Positions 35,416-42,623 of a stretch of DNA of 64,000 bases are shown here, one piece after another. The stretch is from Isobaculum melis (GTDB lineage: Bacteria; Bacillota; Bacilli; Lactobacillales; Carnobacteriaceae). The first letter of the stretch is position 1. The number at the start of each line of letters is the position of its first letter. Location of the stretch: positions 1-64,000 of the forward strand of contig NZ_FOHA01000009.1 in the NCBI RefSeq assembly GCF_900111355.1, given 5' to 3'. A model generated the notes under the pieces. That model was not told where the DNA came from. It was given only the letters and a program-made list of their open reading frames with translations, and did not search any database. The position numbers and the translations under genes are program-made.

Positions 35416-37497
35416 TTGACTATTTTAAAAAAATTAAAAACATTTTTAGATATGAGATTAGGCTTTTTTACACTTTTAACCTTTCTCTTTTGGTTAAAAA
35501 CCTATCTCTCTTATCAACTTGATTTTTCACTTGGTGTTGTTGGGCCTGCTCAACAGTTTATCCTTGCCATTAATCCAATTGCAACAACCATTTTTATTTT
35601 TGGTATTGCCCTTTATATGAAGAATACCAAAGCATCCTATATTTGGATGATGATTCTTTATATTTTAAACACGATTTTATTATACGCCAATATTATGTAT
35701 TATCGTGAGTTTACTGATTTCTTAACAGTCAATACGATGCTAGGCGTTAAAAGTGTTTCTGCTGGTTTAAACACAAGTGGCTTAGCTTTAGCAAAACCAC
35801 ATGATGTGATTTATTTATTAGATATTGCGATTCTGATTGGCTTACTTGCTTTTAAAGTCATTAAAATGGATCCTAAACCACTTAAAAAGCGGGTTGCCTT
35901 TGCTTTTTCTGCAATTGCACTCTTAATTTTTTCAATTAATTTAGGATTAGCAGAAGCCAATCGTCCAGAGCTATTAAAACGGACATTTGACCGTAATTAT
36001 ATTGTCAAATATTTAGGGATTAATGTTTTCACCATTCATGATGGCATTTCCACCGCTCAAAAAAATCAAATTAGAGCGCAGGCAAGTGAATCTGATATGG
36101 ATGAAGTACTGGAGTATATGAAGGAAAATGAAGCCCCACCAAAGGATGCACTGTTTGGTGTTGCTAAAGGAAAAAATGTGATTTATATCCATTTAGAAAG
36201 TTTCCAACAATTCCTACTTGATTATCAATTAGAAGGACAAACTGTGACACCGTTCTTAAATAGTATTTACCATGACGCTTCTACTTTTAGTTTCCCTAAT
36301 TTCTTCCACCAGGTAGGACAAGGGAAAACAAGTGATGCTGAAACAATGCTTGAAACCTCATTATTTGGGATTCAACAAGGTTCTGTTTTCACACAGTATG
36401 GCACTGAAAATACTTTCCAAGCTGCACCAGCTATCCTAAAAGAAGAAGGTTACACAAGCGCTTCTTTCCATGGTAATGGTGGTTCATTCTGGAACCGAGA
36501 TAATACGTATCGTTCATTAGGCTATGATTATTTCTTTGATTCAAGTTATTATTCAAATGAAAAAAATATGTTAGCAGAATATGGTTTGAAGGATAAAATC
36601 TTCCTTAAAGAATCTGTGAAATATTTAGAACAATTACAGCAACCGTTTTATTCAAAATTCATTACTGTTTCTAACCATTTCCCTTATCCAGAAGATGAGT
36701 TAAATGCTGATTTTCCAAGAGGAAAAACTGGGGATTCTAGTATTGATGGCTATTTCCAAACCGCTCATTATTTAGATGAAGCGGTGCAAGAATTCTTTAA
36801 ATATTTAAAGGATTCCGGCTTATATGACAATTCAATTATTGTGCTTTATGGGGATCATTATGGTATTTCTACTTCAAGAAACCCAACGCTTGCTCCGCTT
36901 TTAGGGAAAGATGAAGACGAGTGGAATAGTTATAATAATGCGATGATGCAGCGTGTACCATTTATGGTGCATATCCCAGGTCAAACTGGCGGCATGTTTG
37001 AGCAGTATGGCGGACAAACAGATGTCCTTCCAACCTTACTACACTTATTGGGTATTTCAACAACAGATTATGTTCAATTTGGGACAGATTTATTCTCTGA
37101 AAAACACAATCAAGTCGTGGCCTTTAGAAATGGAGACTTTGTTACACCTAAATATACAAAAATGGGCGCTACTGTTTATGATACAGCCACAGGTAATGTG
37201 CTTGAAGATTTAACACCTGCCCAACAAGAGGAAATTGACCAAGCGGAGCAAAGTGTTGATACACGCTTAGGCTTATCTGATAAAGTGATTAATGGCGATT
37301 TACTACGCTACTATACACCAGCGAATTTCTCACCTGTTGATAAAGCTGCCTATAACTACCATAAACAAATGGAACAATTAGAAGAGATTAGAAATGAACT
37401 TGGTGATCAATCAACTAGTCTTTATAGTAAGAATGGGAATAAATCAACTGAGGACTTGTATCAGACAAATGCACCTGAGTTAAAAGATAAAGAATGA
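35416..37497 (+). CDS. ltaS: Lipoteichoic acid synthase
   Basis: LtaS polymerises glycerol phosphate from phosphatidylglycerol on the outer membrane face. Five N-terminal membrane helices (residues 1-175) precede an extracellular sulfatase-fold domain. The metal Glu in IYIHLESFQQF, the catalytic Thr in GQGKTSDAE near residue 310, and metal ligands in LYGDHYG are all present. At 693 residues it has typical length. The start is TTG, eight bases after an AGGAGG site. Confidence 0.93.
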   Translation: MTILKKLKTFLDMRLGFFTLLTFLFWLKTYLSYQLDFSLGVVGPAQQFILAINPIATTIFIFGIALYMKNTKASYIWMMILYILNTILLYANIMYYREFTDFLTVNTMLGVKSVSAGLNTSGLALAKPHDVIYLLDIAILIGLLAFKVIKMDPKPLKKRVAFAFSAIALLIFSINLGLAEANRPELLKRTFDRNYIVKYLGINVFTIHDGISTAQKNQIRAQASESDMDEVLEYMKENEAPPKDALFGVAKGKNVIYIHLESFQQFLLDYQLEGQTVTPFLNSIYHDASTFSFPNFFHQVGQGKTSDAETMLETSLFGIQQGSVFTQYGTENTFQAAPAILKEEGYTSASFHGNGGSFWNRDNTYRSLGYDYFFDSSYYSNEKNMLAEYGLKDKIFLKESVKYLEQLQQPFYSKFITVSNHFPYPEDELNADFPRGKTGDSSIDGYFQTAHYLDEAVQEFFKYLKDSGLYDNSIIVLYGDHYGISTSRNPTLAPLLGKDEDEWNSYNNAMMQRVPFMVHIPGQTGGMFEQYGGQTDVLPTLLHLLGISTTDYVQFGTDLFSEKHNQVVAFRNGDFVTPKYTKMGATVYDTATGNVLEDLTPAQQEEIDQAEQSVDTRLGLSDKVINGDLLRYYTPANFSPVDKAAYNYHKQMEQLEEIRNELGDQSTSLYSKNGNKSTEDLYQTNAPELKDKE

Positions 37498-37499
37498 TT

Positions 37500-37537
37500 T
37501 AAAAACTTCTTGTAACTTTGGTTGCAGGAAGTTTTTT
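37500..37537 (+). terminator. ltaS terminator
   Basis: An AAAAACTTC...GAAGTTTTTT stem with inner TGTAAC/GTTGCA pairing and a T run starts three bases after the ltaS stop. Confidence 0.85.
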
Positions 37538-37606
37538 ACAGTTATATGTAGTAATATTTGATTAAGGGATAACTTAATATTTAACAAATAATTAGGAGTG
37601 GAGCAC

Positions 37607-38452
37607 ATGAGAAAAGGAATTAAATTTGGTTTAGTGGTTATTTTAGGACTATTTGTATTAAGTGGTTGTGGTAATAAAGAAAATAAAGCTGATAAAAAGG
37701 AAAATTCTGACGCAACTGCTTCATCAGAAAAAAAAGTGGCCAAAGTGATTTTAGAAATTGAAGATCATTATCAAACAAATGAAAAAGGAGAATTTATCAT
37801 TAAAGGAAAAGCAACTGAAGGAGCAAGTATTGCTTTTGACATTGCCTATGGAGAAGGAACAAAAGCTGATAAAAATGGTGATTTTGAACTACTTTGTACT
37901 GTTCCCTCAACAGAACAAACAGAATACAAAATATCCGCTTTTAGAGATGGAGTTATTACAGAAAAAGTAATTTCTGTAGCATTAAATAGTGATTACATTA
38001 CTTCTAAAAATAAGGAAGAAGAAGAAAAAAATGCTGAGATTGAAAAACAAAAACAAGTTGCTAAGGAAAAAGAAGAGAAGAAAAATCAAGAAGAACGCGA
38101 GAAACGAGACAAAGAATTAGCAAATAAAAGCAATCCAAAAGAATCGCAAGCACCATCTTCTAACTCATCTGAATCTTCTGTATCTGAATCTGAAGCAAGA
38201 ATGATCCAAGCTACCGCTCAAATAGCAATAAAAAGAAATGGATATGAAGATGATACAAGTTCTCAATTAAAAGATTGGACTATTAATAAAATGAAGTATG
38301 AGGATACCTATCGTTGGACTGCTGTAACTCAATCCTCCAACAATGGAAGAGTCAAAGTCATCTTCGATTGGACTGGAAAAGATGAGAATGATTTAATCAT
38401 CAAATATTTATTGATTGGCGGAAACGAGATACTAAATAATTTAAGACAATAA
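37607..38452 (+). CDS. Lipoprotein with Ig-like and coiled-coil segments, unknown function
   Basis: A signal peptide ends in the lipobox LSGC (Cys at about residue 22), so the protein should be diacylglycerol-anchored. A Bacillus-type Ig-like segment (about 48-125) follows, then a strongly charged Glu/Lys coiled coil (about 130-175), a Ser-rich linker and a C-terminal globular domain of about 85 residues (ATAQIAIKRNGYEDD, then WTAVTQSSNNGRVKVIFDW). The ATG at 37607 is eight bases from AGGAG. I do not recognise a named family. It directly neighbours the disrupted tRNA locus. Confidence 0.8.
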   Translation: MRKGIKFGLVVILGLFVLSGCGNKENKADKKENSDATASSEKKVAKVILEIEDHYQTNEKGEFIIKGKATEGASIAFDIAYGEGTKADKNGDFELLCTVPSTEQTEYKISAFRDGVITEKVISVALNSDYITSKNKEEEEKNAEIEKQKQVAKEKEEKKNQEEREKRDKELANKSNPKESQAPSSNSSESSVSESEARMIQATAQIAIKRNGYEDDTSSQLKDWTINKMKYEDTYRWTAVTQSSNNGRVKVIFDWTGKDENDLIIKYLLIGGNEILNNLRQ

Positions 38453-38483
38453 AAAACGCTCCATCTTAACAGCATAAGGAGCG
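38451..38483 (-). terminator. Minus-strand hairpin behind the old tRNA-Leu locus
   Basis: A GGAGCG/CGCTCC stem is followed on the minus strand by six T. It faces transcripts coming from the tRNA locus; on the plus strand it closes the lipoprotein gene without a clear T run. Confidence 0.5.
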
Positions 38484-38540
38484 CTTATCAAAAACAATTT
38501 ATCATTAGAAAAGTAAACCTTCCTACTAAACCATACCTCA

Positions 38541-38585
38541 TAAAAAAGGTATTCAAAAGGGTATTCAATTTTTGAATACCCTTTT
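38541..38585 (-). terminator. Terminator of the original tRNA-Leu gene
   Basis: A perfect 14-bp stem AAAAGGGTATTCAA/TTGAATACCCTTTT (38555-38585) lies 20 bases after the 3' half of the split tRNA. More T residues follow at 38547-38542 on the minus strand. Confidence 0.7.
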
Positions 38586-38605
38586 TGAAACGTCTATAAA
38601 ACTTA

Positions 38606-38668
38606 TGCGGCCGAGAAGACTCGAACTTCCACCGGGGTAACCCCGACCAGCCCCTCAAGCTGGCGCGT
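38606..38668 (-). pseudogene. 3' half of a split tRNA-Leu(GAG) gene
   Basis: On the minus strand this fragment has the end of the D-arm, an anticodon arm CCAGC-TTGAGGG-GCTGG (anticodon GAG), the long class II variable arm CGGGG/CCCCG, a T-arm with TTCGAGT and an acceptor strand CGGCCGC plus A. The first 23 or so bases of the gene are missing here and lie instead at 39985-40007, with a perfectly matching acceptor strand (one G-U pair). The gene cannot make a tRNA in this form. Confidence 0.87.
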
Positions 38669-38703
38669 AGGGTAACTATAGTATGGTAGGCTTGCATATT
38701 ATA

Positions 38704-38741
38704 CAAAAACTTCATCTATAATATCAATATCATAGATGAAG
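38704..38741 (-). terminator. abi gene terminator
   Basis: On the minus strand a perfect 10-bp CTTCATCTAT/ATAGATGAAG stem followed by TTTTTG begins right after the abi stop codon. Confidence 0.87.
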
Positions 38742-38742
38742 C

Positions 38743-39615
38743 TCAATTATCTATTTCTAAAATTTTTCTCCAGTTTGAAGGGAAGCCTACTGCCTTTAAG
38801 TCAATACAATCCTGATACATTTCAACCAAGATATTTAGATTTTTTTTGAACATTTCATAATAAAGAGTATCCAAGCATATTTTCTTGCAAATATATATTG
38901 TTGCAAATATTCGTCTTCTATTTATGTTAAAATCTTCCTTGTGCCATTTGGCATCAATAGCCAATTCTCTATCATATACTCTACCATTATGGGCACAGAC
39001 ATTTCTTGTAATAGAGAGCACATATATCCAGTTTGCTAAATAATCCCCTGAAATATTATAATAGCCTTTAGATATTTTATTCTTTAATTTTGAATCTAGA
39101 TTCTTATAAAATCTCGATATTGAACCAAAGTCAGAAATCTCTGTAGCAACCCAAACTGGAAATGTACTTTGATAATTAGTTATGTAATGTTCCGTATAAA
39201 GTTCTCTTCTTTTTGAAGACTGAGAAACTAATTGTTCAAATCTATTCATCCAATTAACATGGTAATCTGTATTGTTAAAATTCGAACTTTCATAATGTCC
39301 CAAAGGTCCATTCTGCATTGCAAATTCACCTGAAATCACAGACTTTAACTCTACTTCAACGTGTTCAATTATTTGAAAAGTTAACAACCTTAGTCTTTCA
39401 TCAAACCTATAATTCTTATGGATTTGTTCAAAAGTTATTTCCTGCTTAAATAAATCTTTTTCATAATAATAAGGTAAACAATAACCTTTAAATCTAAAAT
39501 ATCCTATTTGTTGTAGAGCCTTTAAAGCAAAGTTATCATTCATAACTTTCAAGCCCCTACTTTTTAAAATATTTAATTGTTCTTCTACTGTTGTTGCGCA
39601 TCTGTTGTATGACAA
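38743..39615 (-). CDS. Abi_2/AbiF-type abortive-infection protein with HEPN motif
   Basis: The 290-residue protein matches the Abi_2 (AbiD/AbiF) family: TVEEQLNILKSRGLKV, then LQQIGYFRFKGYCLPY, IIEHVEVELKSVI and FPVWVATEISDFGSISRFY. The segment ITRNVCAHNGRVYDREL contains RNVCAH, the R-x4-H signature of HEPN ribonucleases. Family members kill or arrest phage-infected cells, and published work connects Abi_2 HEPN proteins to small-RNA antitoxins. It starts at a TTG, seven bases after AGAGGTG. It has its own promoter and an attenuator-like leader. It is probably an RNase toxin or defence effector; the target is unknown. Confidence 0.88.
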   Translation of the reverse strand: MSYNRCATTVEEQLNILKSRGLKVMNDNFALKALQQIGYFRFKGYCLPYYYEKDLFKQEITFEQIHKNYRFDERLRLLTFQIIEHVEVELKSVISGEFAMQNGPLGHYESSNFNNTDYHVNWMNRFEQLVSQSSKRRELYTEHYITNYQSTFPVWVATEISDFGSISRFYKNLDSKLKNKISKGYYNISGDYLANWIYVLSITRNVCAHNGRVYDRELAIDAKWHKEDFNINRRRIFATIYICKKICLDTLYYEMFKKNLNILVEMYQDCIDLKAVGFPSNWRKILEIDN

Positions 39616-39631
39616 TTTTACACCTCTATAT

Positions 39632-39684
39632 AAAAAAATGTCCCCTCATGGGCCACATCGTAGAGAGGTGTGAGGGGTTCTATT
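39632..39684 (-). ncRNA. Leader RNA/attenuator upstream of abi (candidate small-RNA antitoxin)
   Basis: The predicted transcript from the abi promoter begins near 39684. It forms a CCCCTCA/TGAGGGG stem (39677-39671 with 39648-39642) and then runs into ACA and seven T, an intrinsic terminator. The loop contains ACACCTCT (39671-39664), an exact complement of the abi ribosome binding site AGAGGTGT (39627-39620), with two more pairs possible. The RNA can therefore stop transcription before abi or mask the abi start when transcribed through. Confidence 0.75.
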
Positions 39685-39690
39685 AATGTT

Positions 39691-39719
39691 AGTATATGGC
39701 ATAGAATTTATTCTGTCAA
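39691..39719 (-). promoter_or_regulatory. Promoter of the abi leader and abi gene
   Basis: On the minus strand consensus TTGACA (39719-39714) and near-consensus TATACT (39696-39691) are spaced by exactly 17 bp. Confidence 0.88.
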
Positions 39720-39786
39720 ACTTAAAAAATATAACTTTACAGTGTGATATTACTACATATAGTGTTAAATTTTAAATAATTTCCAT

Positions 39787-39829
39787 AAAAAAACCATATG
39801 ATACAATATGTAGTATTATATGTTTTTTT
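39787..39829 (-). terminator. Terminator of the replacement tRNA-Leu
   Basis: On the minus strand AAAAAAACATATAATAC pairs with GTATCATATGGTTTTTTT around an eight-base loop, ending in seven T. It is 22 bases after the intact tRNA and separates it from the abi promoter. Confidence 0.82.
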
Positions 39830-39851
39830 CAATATTATTTTTATTTCTATA

Positions 39852-39936
39852 TGCGAGAGATGGGACTCGAACCCACACGAGCGCAATGCTCACAAAGCCC
39901 TCAACCTTGCGTGTCTGCCAATTCCACCACTCTCGC
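39852..39936 (-). tRNA. tRNA-Leu(GAG), complete, carried by the insert
   Basis: An 85-nt class II tRNA folds fully: acceptor GCGAGAG/CTCTCGC with A discriminator, D-arm GTG/CAC with GGCAGA in the loop, anticodon arm CAAGG-TTGAGGG-CTTTG (anticodon GAG, one G-U pair), variable arm GAGC/GCTC and T-arm GTGGG-TTCGAGT-CCCAT. CCA is not encoded. It has the same anticodon as the split host gene but a different acceptor stem, variable arm and anticodon stem, so it is not a simple duplicate. No separate promoter is evident; the host tRNA promoter at 40023-40051 probably drives it. Confidence 0.93.
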
Positions 39937-39984
39937 CTTGCATATATCGCATATATCGTGCTATCTACTAACTGATAGCATCCG

Positions 39985-40007
39985 GTCTGCCATTCCGCCA
40001 CGACCGC
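39985..40007 (-). pseudogene. 5' half of the split tRNA-Leu gene
   Basis: On the minus strand the 23 bases comprise the acceptor strand GCGGTCG and the D-arm up to GGCAGAC, after which the sequence departs from tRNA. The acceptor pairs with CGGCCGC at 38607-38613. It still sits behind the original tRNA promoter. Confidence 0.85.
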
Positions 40008-40022
40008 AACATGAACCTCTTC

Positions 40023-40051
40023 ATTTTAAAGCTAAAAAAGAGGCCTGTCAA
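40023..40051 (-). promoter_or_regulatory. Promoter of the tRNA-Leu locus
   Basis: On the minus strand consensus TTGACA (40051-40046) and TAAAAT (40028-40023) are spaced by 17 bp, about 16 bases before the 5' tRNA half. It should now transcribe the half gene and then the inserted intact tRNA. Confidence 0.85.
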
Positions 40052-40067
40052 TATCTGAATTGCTTAT

Positions 40068-40823
40068 TTAGGGTTCAAATCCACTAAATTGTTTGCTATC
40101 ACCATTAAAAACACTGACAGGAAATTCTTTTTTAGCGCCACCCTTTAACTTTTCTTCTGTATCATACTCCCAATAAGTCCACTTCAAATCAGGCTGACTT
40201 GTTTGACCATATAGCCAAATTGGCTGATTAGGAAAGTAGTCTTCAATATAAAGATGATAAATTTTTTCTGAAACATAAAAGATGACTTGCTGACCATATT
40301 GTTCTTCTAAGCTCGTCTTTAACTGTGTCAGATTTGCGACAACTTCTTCTTCATTAGGTGGATTTTTGTCTTTACCATTATAAAATTCAATCATAATAGC
40401 AGGGCCTAAACGTCCTTGCTCAACTGGCACATTATTGATAAAATTACTCGCTTGTGTTTCTCCTGAGCTATCAAAACTAAAATAGTGATAAGCACCTGTC
40501 CTTAAAGCTGTTGCTTTACTATTGGTCCAATTGTTATCAAAGCGATCATCTTCATAGCTGCTACCCTCTGTTGCTTTCATATAGGCAAAGGCTAAGTTTT
40601 TATTACTACTTGCTAAGTCCTGCCAATCAATATAGCCTTGCTCGCTGGAAACAATTGTCCCTTGGACTTGATAGCCTTTTGGTATGGTTGTTCCAAATGA
40701 GAAATAGCCACTTTTCCAACAGAAAAATAATACCGCTATGAGCAGTACCAAAATAGGGCCTACAATGGCAACAATTTTTTCTTTATTTAAAGGTTTTCTT
40801 ACTTTTATTTTTTTCCTAGCCAT
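40068..40823 (-). CDS. Membrane-anchored GH25 (lysozyme-like) protein
   Basis: A basic N-terminus and one membrane helix (about residues 20-40) anchor a GH25-like domain outside the cell. GTIVSSEQGYIDWQ, FAYMKATEGSSYED and GPAIMIEFYNG align with the muramidase landmarks. The first catalytic Asp (usually DVSxxQG) reads Ile, and the usual D-x-E (as in DIE) reads M-I-E, so only the Glu is kept. It may have reduced, altered or lost activity. It ends close to the tRNA promoter and follows the papain-like gene on the same strand. Confidence 0.8.
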   Translation of the reverse strand: MARKKIKVRKPLNKEKIVAIVGPILVLLIAVLFFCWKSGYFSFGTTIPKGYQVQGTIVSSEQGYIDWQDLASSNKNLAFAYMKATEGSSYEDDRFDNNWTNSKATALRTGAYHYFSFDSSGETQASNFINNVPVEQGRLGPAIMIEFYNGKDKNPPNEEEVVANLTQLKTSLEEQYGQQVIFYVSEKIYHLYIEDYFPNQPIWLYGQTSQPDLKWTYWEYDTEEKLKGGAKKEFPVSVFNGDSKQFSGFEP

Positions 40824-40863
40824 ACAAAAGCAGACTTCCTTTCCTAGAGATACTCCTATTTAC

Positions 40864-41388
40864 TTAAGCTAAATATTCTTCTAAGGAGCCTTGAAATTCC
40901 ATTGTTAAGGTGGGTGCCTCAATGAAATCATATGGTTTGATTGTATAAACGGGTTTTCCTGACACCTCAATATTCAGTGTCTTCAACATATCTGCTACAA
41001 AGGTTGAACAGATATAGCCATTTTCTCCCTCTGTAAAATTCTTTGAAAACATCACACTTACTACACTACGAATACTATAATAATAGTTTTCTTTTTGATG
41101 AAACATATGTTGCATGCGATTTTCTAAAGATTGATATTGTGCCTCTGTAACTTCTACGCTCATAATAGCTGTGACTGAATTTTTGAAAAAGGGATTATTT
41201 CTTAATTGTTCTTGTACAAATCCTGCTTTAAATGGATTGGTTGGGTTCTTTCTACCAAAGCTAAAAACCATCTCTAAATCACTATCTAAACTAATGGAGG
41301 CATGATTATAAGGTCTTTTTGTATAACATCTAATCAACCTACCAAATTGCGAATTCGTTTTAGTGAGTACTATGTATATCTTTTTCAA
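40864..41388 (-). CDS. Permuted papain-like (YiiX/NlpC-P60 type) protein, putative
   Basis: The 174-residue protein has His in RPYNHASISLD and Cys in YICSTFVADMLK, the order seen in circularly permuted NlpC/P60-like (YiiX/YaeF) thiol hydrolases. No signal peptide is visible. The TTG at 41388 lies eight bases after AAAGGAG; the GTG at 41397 overlaps that site. Family members act on peptides, amides or lipids; the substrate is unknown. It is upstream of the GH25 protein, 40 bases apart, possibly co-transcribed. Confidence 0.65.
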   Translation of the reverse strand: MKKIYIVLTKTNSQFGRLIRCYTKRPYNHASISLDSDLEMVFSFGRKNPTNPFKAGFVQEQLRNNPFFKNSVTAIMSVEVTEAQYQSLENRMQHMFHQKENYYYSIRSVVSVMFSKNFTEGENGYICSTFVADMLKTLNIEVSGKPVYTIKPYDFIEAPTLTMEFQGSLEEYLA

Positions 41389-41555
41389 AAGATACACTCC
41401 TTTACTATTCTATCATTTTCAGTTGCATTTCTTCCATTCTTACATATTTTCTGACTTTTGAAAAGGTTTTTTCGTCTTTATGCTTTTTATCTACGCTTTT
41501 CTTCTCAGAAATGATATCATACAAGCAAATAACTTAAAGGGGCTTTTTTATTTTG

Positions 41556-42581
41556 ATGAATCAACAGCTAAAGGATTATTTTTATAAAGTATCTCAAGGA
41601 ATTGCAGCTGCTATTGTGGTCACATTAGGAATTGGCTTATTGCTTCAGAATCTAGGCGCTTTATTGCAGATAGATTTTTTGATTCCCATAGGCAATGTTG
41701 CTAAGCTCTTAATGATTCCAGCTCTCGGTGCTGGGATTGCCTATTATCTAAGAGTAAATATTTTAACCGCTCTAAGTGCGATGGTAACTGGCGTAATTGG
41801 TGGACAAGCTTATCTTTTAAATGATGCTGGTACCTTTACTTTAACAAATGGTGAACCAATTGGCGCTTTGGTTGCCATTATTTTAACGATTGAAGTAGGG
41901 TCTTTTTTGTTTGGTAAAACACCGTTTGATATGATGCTGGTGCCGTTATTTTCAATTGCTATAGGTGGCGGATTTGGCTATTTACTTTCTCAACCGATTC
42001 AAAATGGACTCCAGATAAGCGCTCATTTCATCACAGAAGCAACAAGCGGCTTTCCTTTACTTTCAACAGTTGTGATTGGACTCCTCTTTACTTTTTTGAT
42101 TTTATCTCCTGCTTCTTCCGCTGCCCTTGCGATTGCTCTGCAGCTTGAAGGATCAGCTGCTGCTGCCGCATTGATTGGTTGTAGCATGCCATTTATTGTT
42201 TTTGCTGTGCTGAGTCGTCATGAAAATGATGCAGGTACTTTTTTTGCACAATGTCTGATTACCCCTAAATTACAAACGGGTAATTTAATTCAAAAGCCTA
42301 CTTTAGTGCTGATTCCTATGCTCTTTACTGTATTGCTAGCGCCATTTGGTGTCTTAGTCTGTCAGTTAGAAGCCTCTTCTCAAATTGCCGGGATGGGGCT
42401 TTGTGCACTGGTTGCACCACTTGAAATTCTTCGGATTCAAGGAGGCGCCTCTTTATTGCAATATTTACTTGTTGTGTTGGTAATTCCAGGGATTGGTTGT
42501 GCTCTCTTGAAGCCACTTCTTTTTAAATTAGGTTGGCTACAGCCTGGTGATTTGAAAATTAAGCTTGAAGTGGATAGATAA
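41556..42581 (+). CDS. Orphan EIIC-type membrane protein (PTS_EIIC_2 family)
   Basis: The 341-residue protein has nine or ten hydrophobic segments and the Gly-rich pattern of the PTS_EIIC_2 family (IPIGNVAKLLMIPALGAGIAYYL, then FDMMLVPLFSIAIGGGFGYLL). No EIIA or EIIB gene is nearby, so phosphotransferase coupling is not shown and the solute is unknown. The start is the ATG at 41556 or the TTG just before it; AAAGGGG is 10-13 bases upstream. It is followed by a strong terminator. Confidence 0.78.
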   Translation: MNQQLKDYFYKVSQGIAAAIVVTLGIGLLLQNLGALLQIDFLIPIGNVAKLLMIPALGAGIAYYLRVNILTALSAMVTGVIGGQAYLLNDAGTFTLTNGEPIGALVAIILTIEVGSFLFGKTPFDMMLVPLFSIAIGGGFGYLLSQPIQNGLQISAHFITEATSGFPLLSTVVIGLLFTFLILSPASSAALAIALQLEGSAAAAALIGCSMPFIVFAVLSRHENDAGTFFAQCLITPKLQTGNLIQKPTLVLIPMLFTVLLAPFGVLVCQLEASSQIAGMGLCALVAPLEILRIQGGASLLQYLLVVLVIPGIGCALLKPLLFKLGWLQPGDLKIKLEVDR

Positions 42582-42614
42582 AACAAAAAAGACATGTAGA
42601 TGTCTTTTTTGTTT
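42581..42614. terminator. Bidirectional terminator
   Basis: A perfect AAACAAAAAAGACAT/ATGTCTTTTTTGTTT stem with a four-base loop lies between the EIIC gene and the convergent adhesin gene. Confidence 0.93.
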
Positions 42615-42623
42615 GTCGCTTAT

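Larger units (their letters stand above)
38669..39984 (-). mobile_element. 1.3-kb insert in tRNA-Leu carrying an abi gene and a replacement tRNA-Leu
   Basis: The insert separates the two halves of a tRNA-Leu(GAG) gene in the D-loop; the halves share only two bases (AC) at the junction. It contains, on the minus strand, a complete tRNA-Leu(GAG), its terminator, a promoter, a small leader RNA and an Abi_2-type gene with terminator. No integrase or transposase gene is present. A 9-bp direct repeat CTTGCATAT occurs near each end (38691-38699 and 39937-39945). The left end holds a perfect seven-bp hairpin (39959-39980). How it moved is unknown. Confidence 0.75.

Noticed and set aside
39959-39980. 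TGCTATC/GATAGCA hairpin as an anticodon arm of a third tRNA
   Set aside because: The loop has eight bases and no D-arm, T-arm or acceptor can be built around it.
38669-39984. Prophage or integrative element with standard att site
   Set aside because: No integrase, no phage structural genes, and the junctions share only two bases instead of rebuilding an intact tRNA end.
38606-40007. Self-splicing intron in the tRNA-Leu gene
   Set aside because: The break is in the D-loop, not the anticodon loop, the insert has no group I core that I can see, and it contains a separate complete tRNA and a protein gene with its own promoter and terminator.
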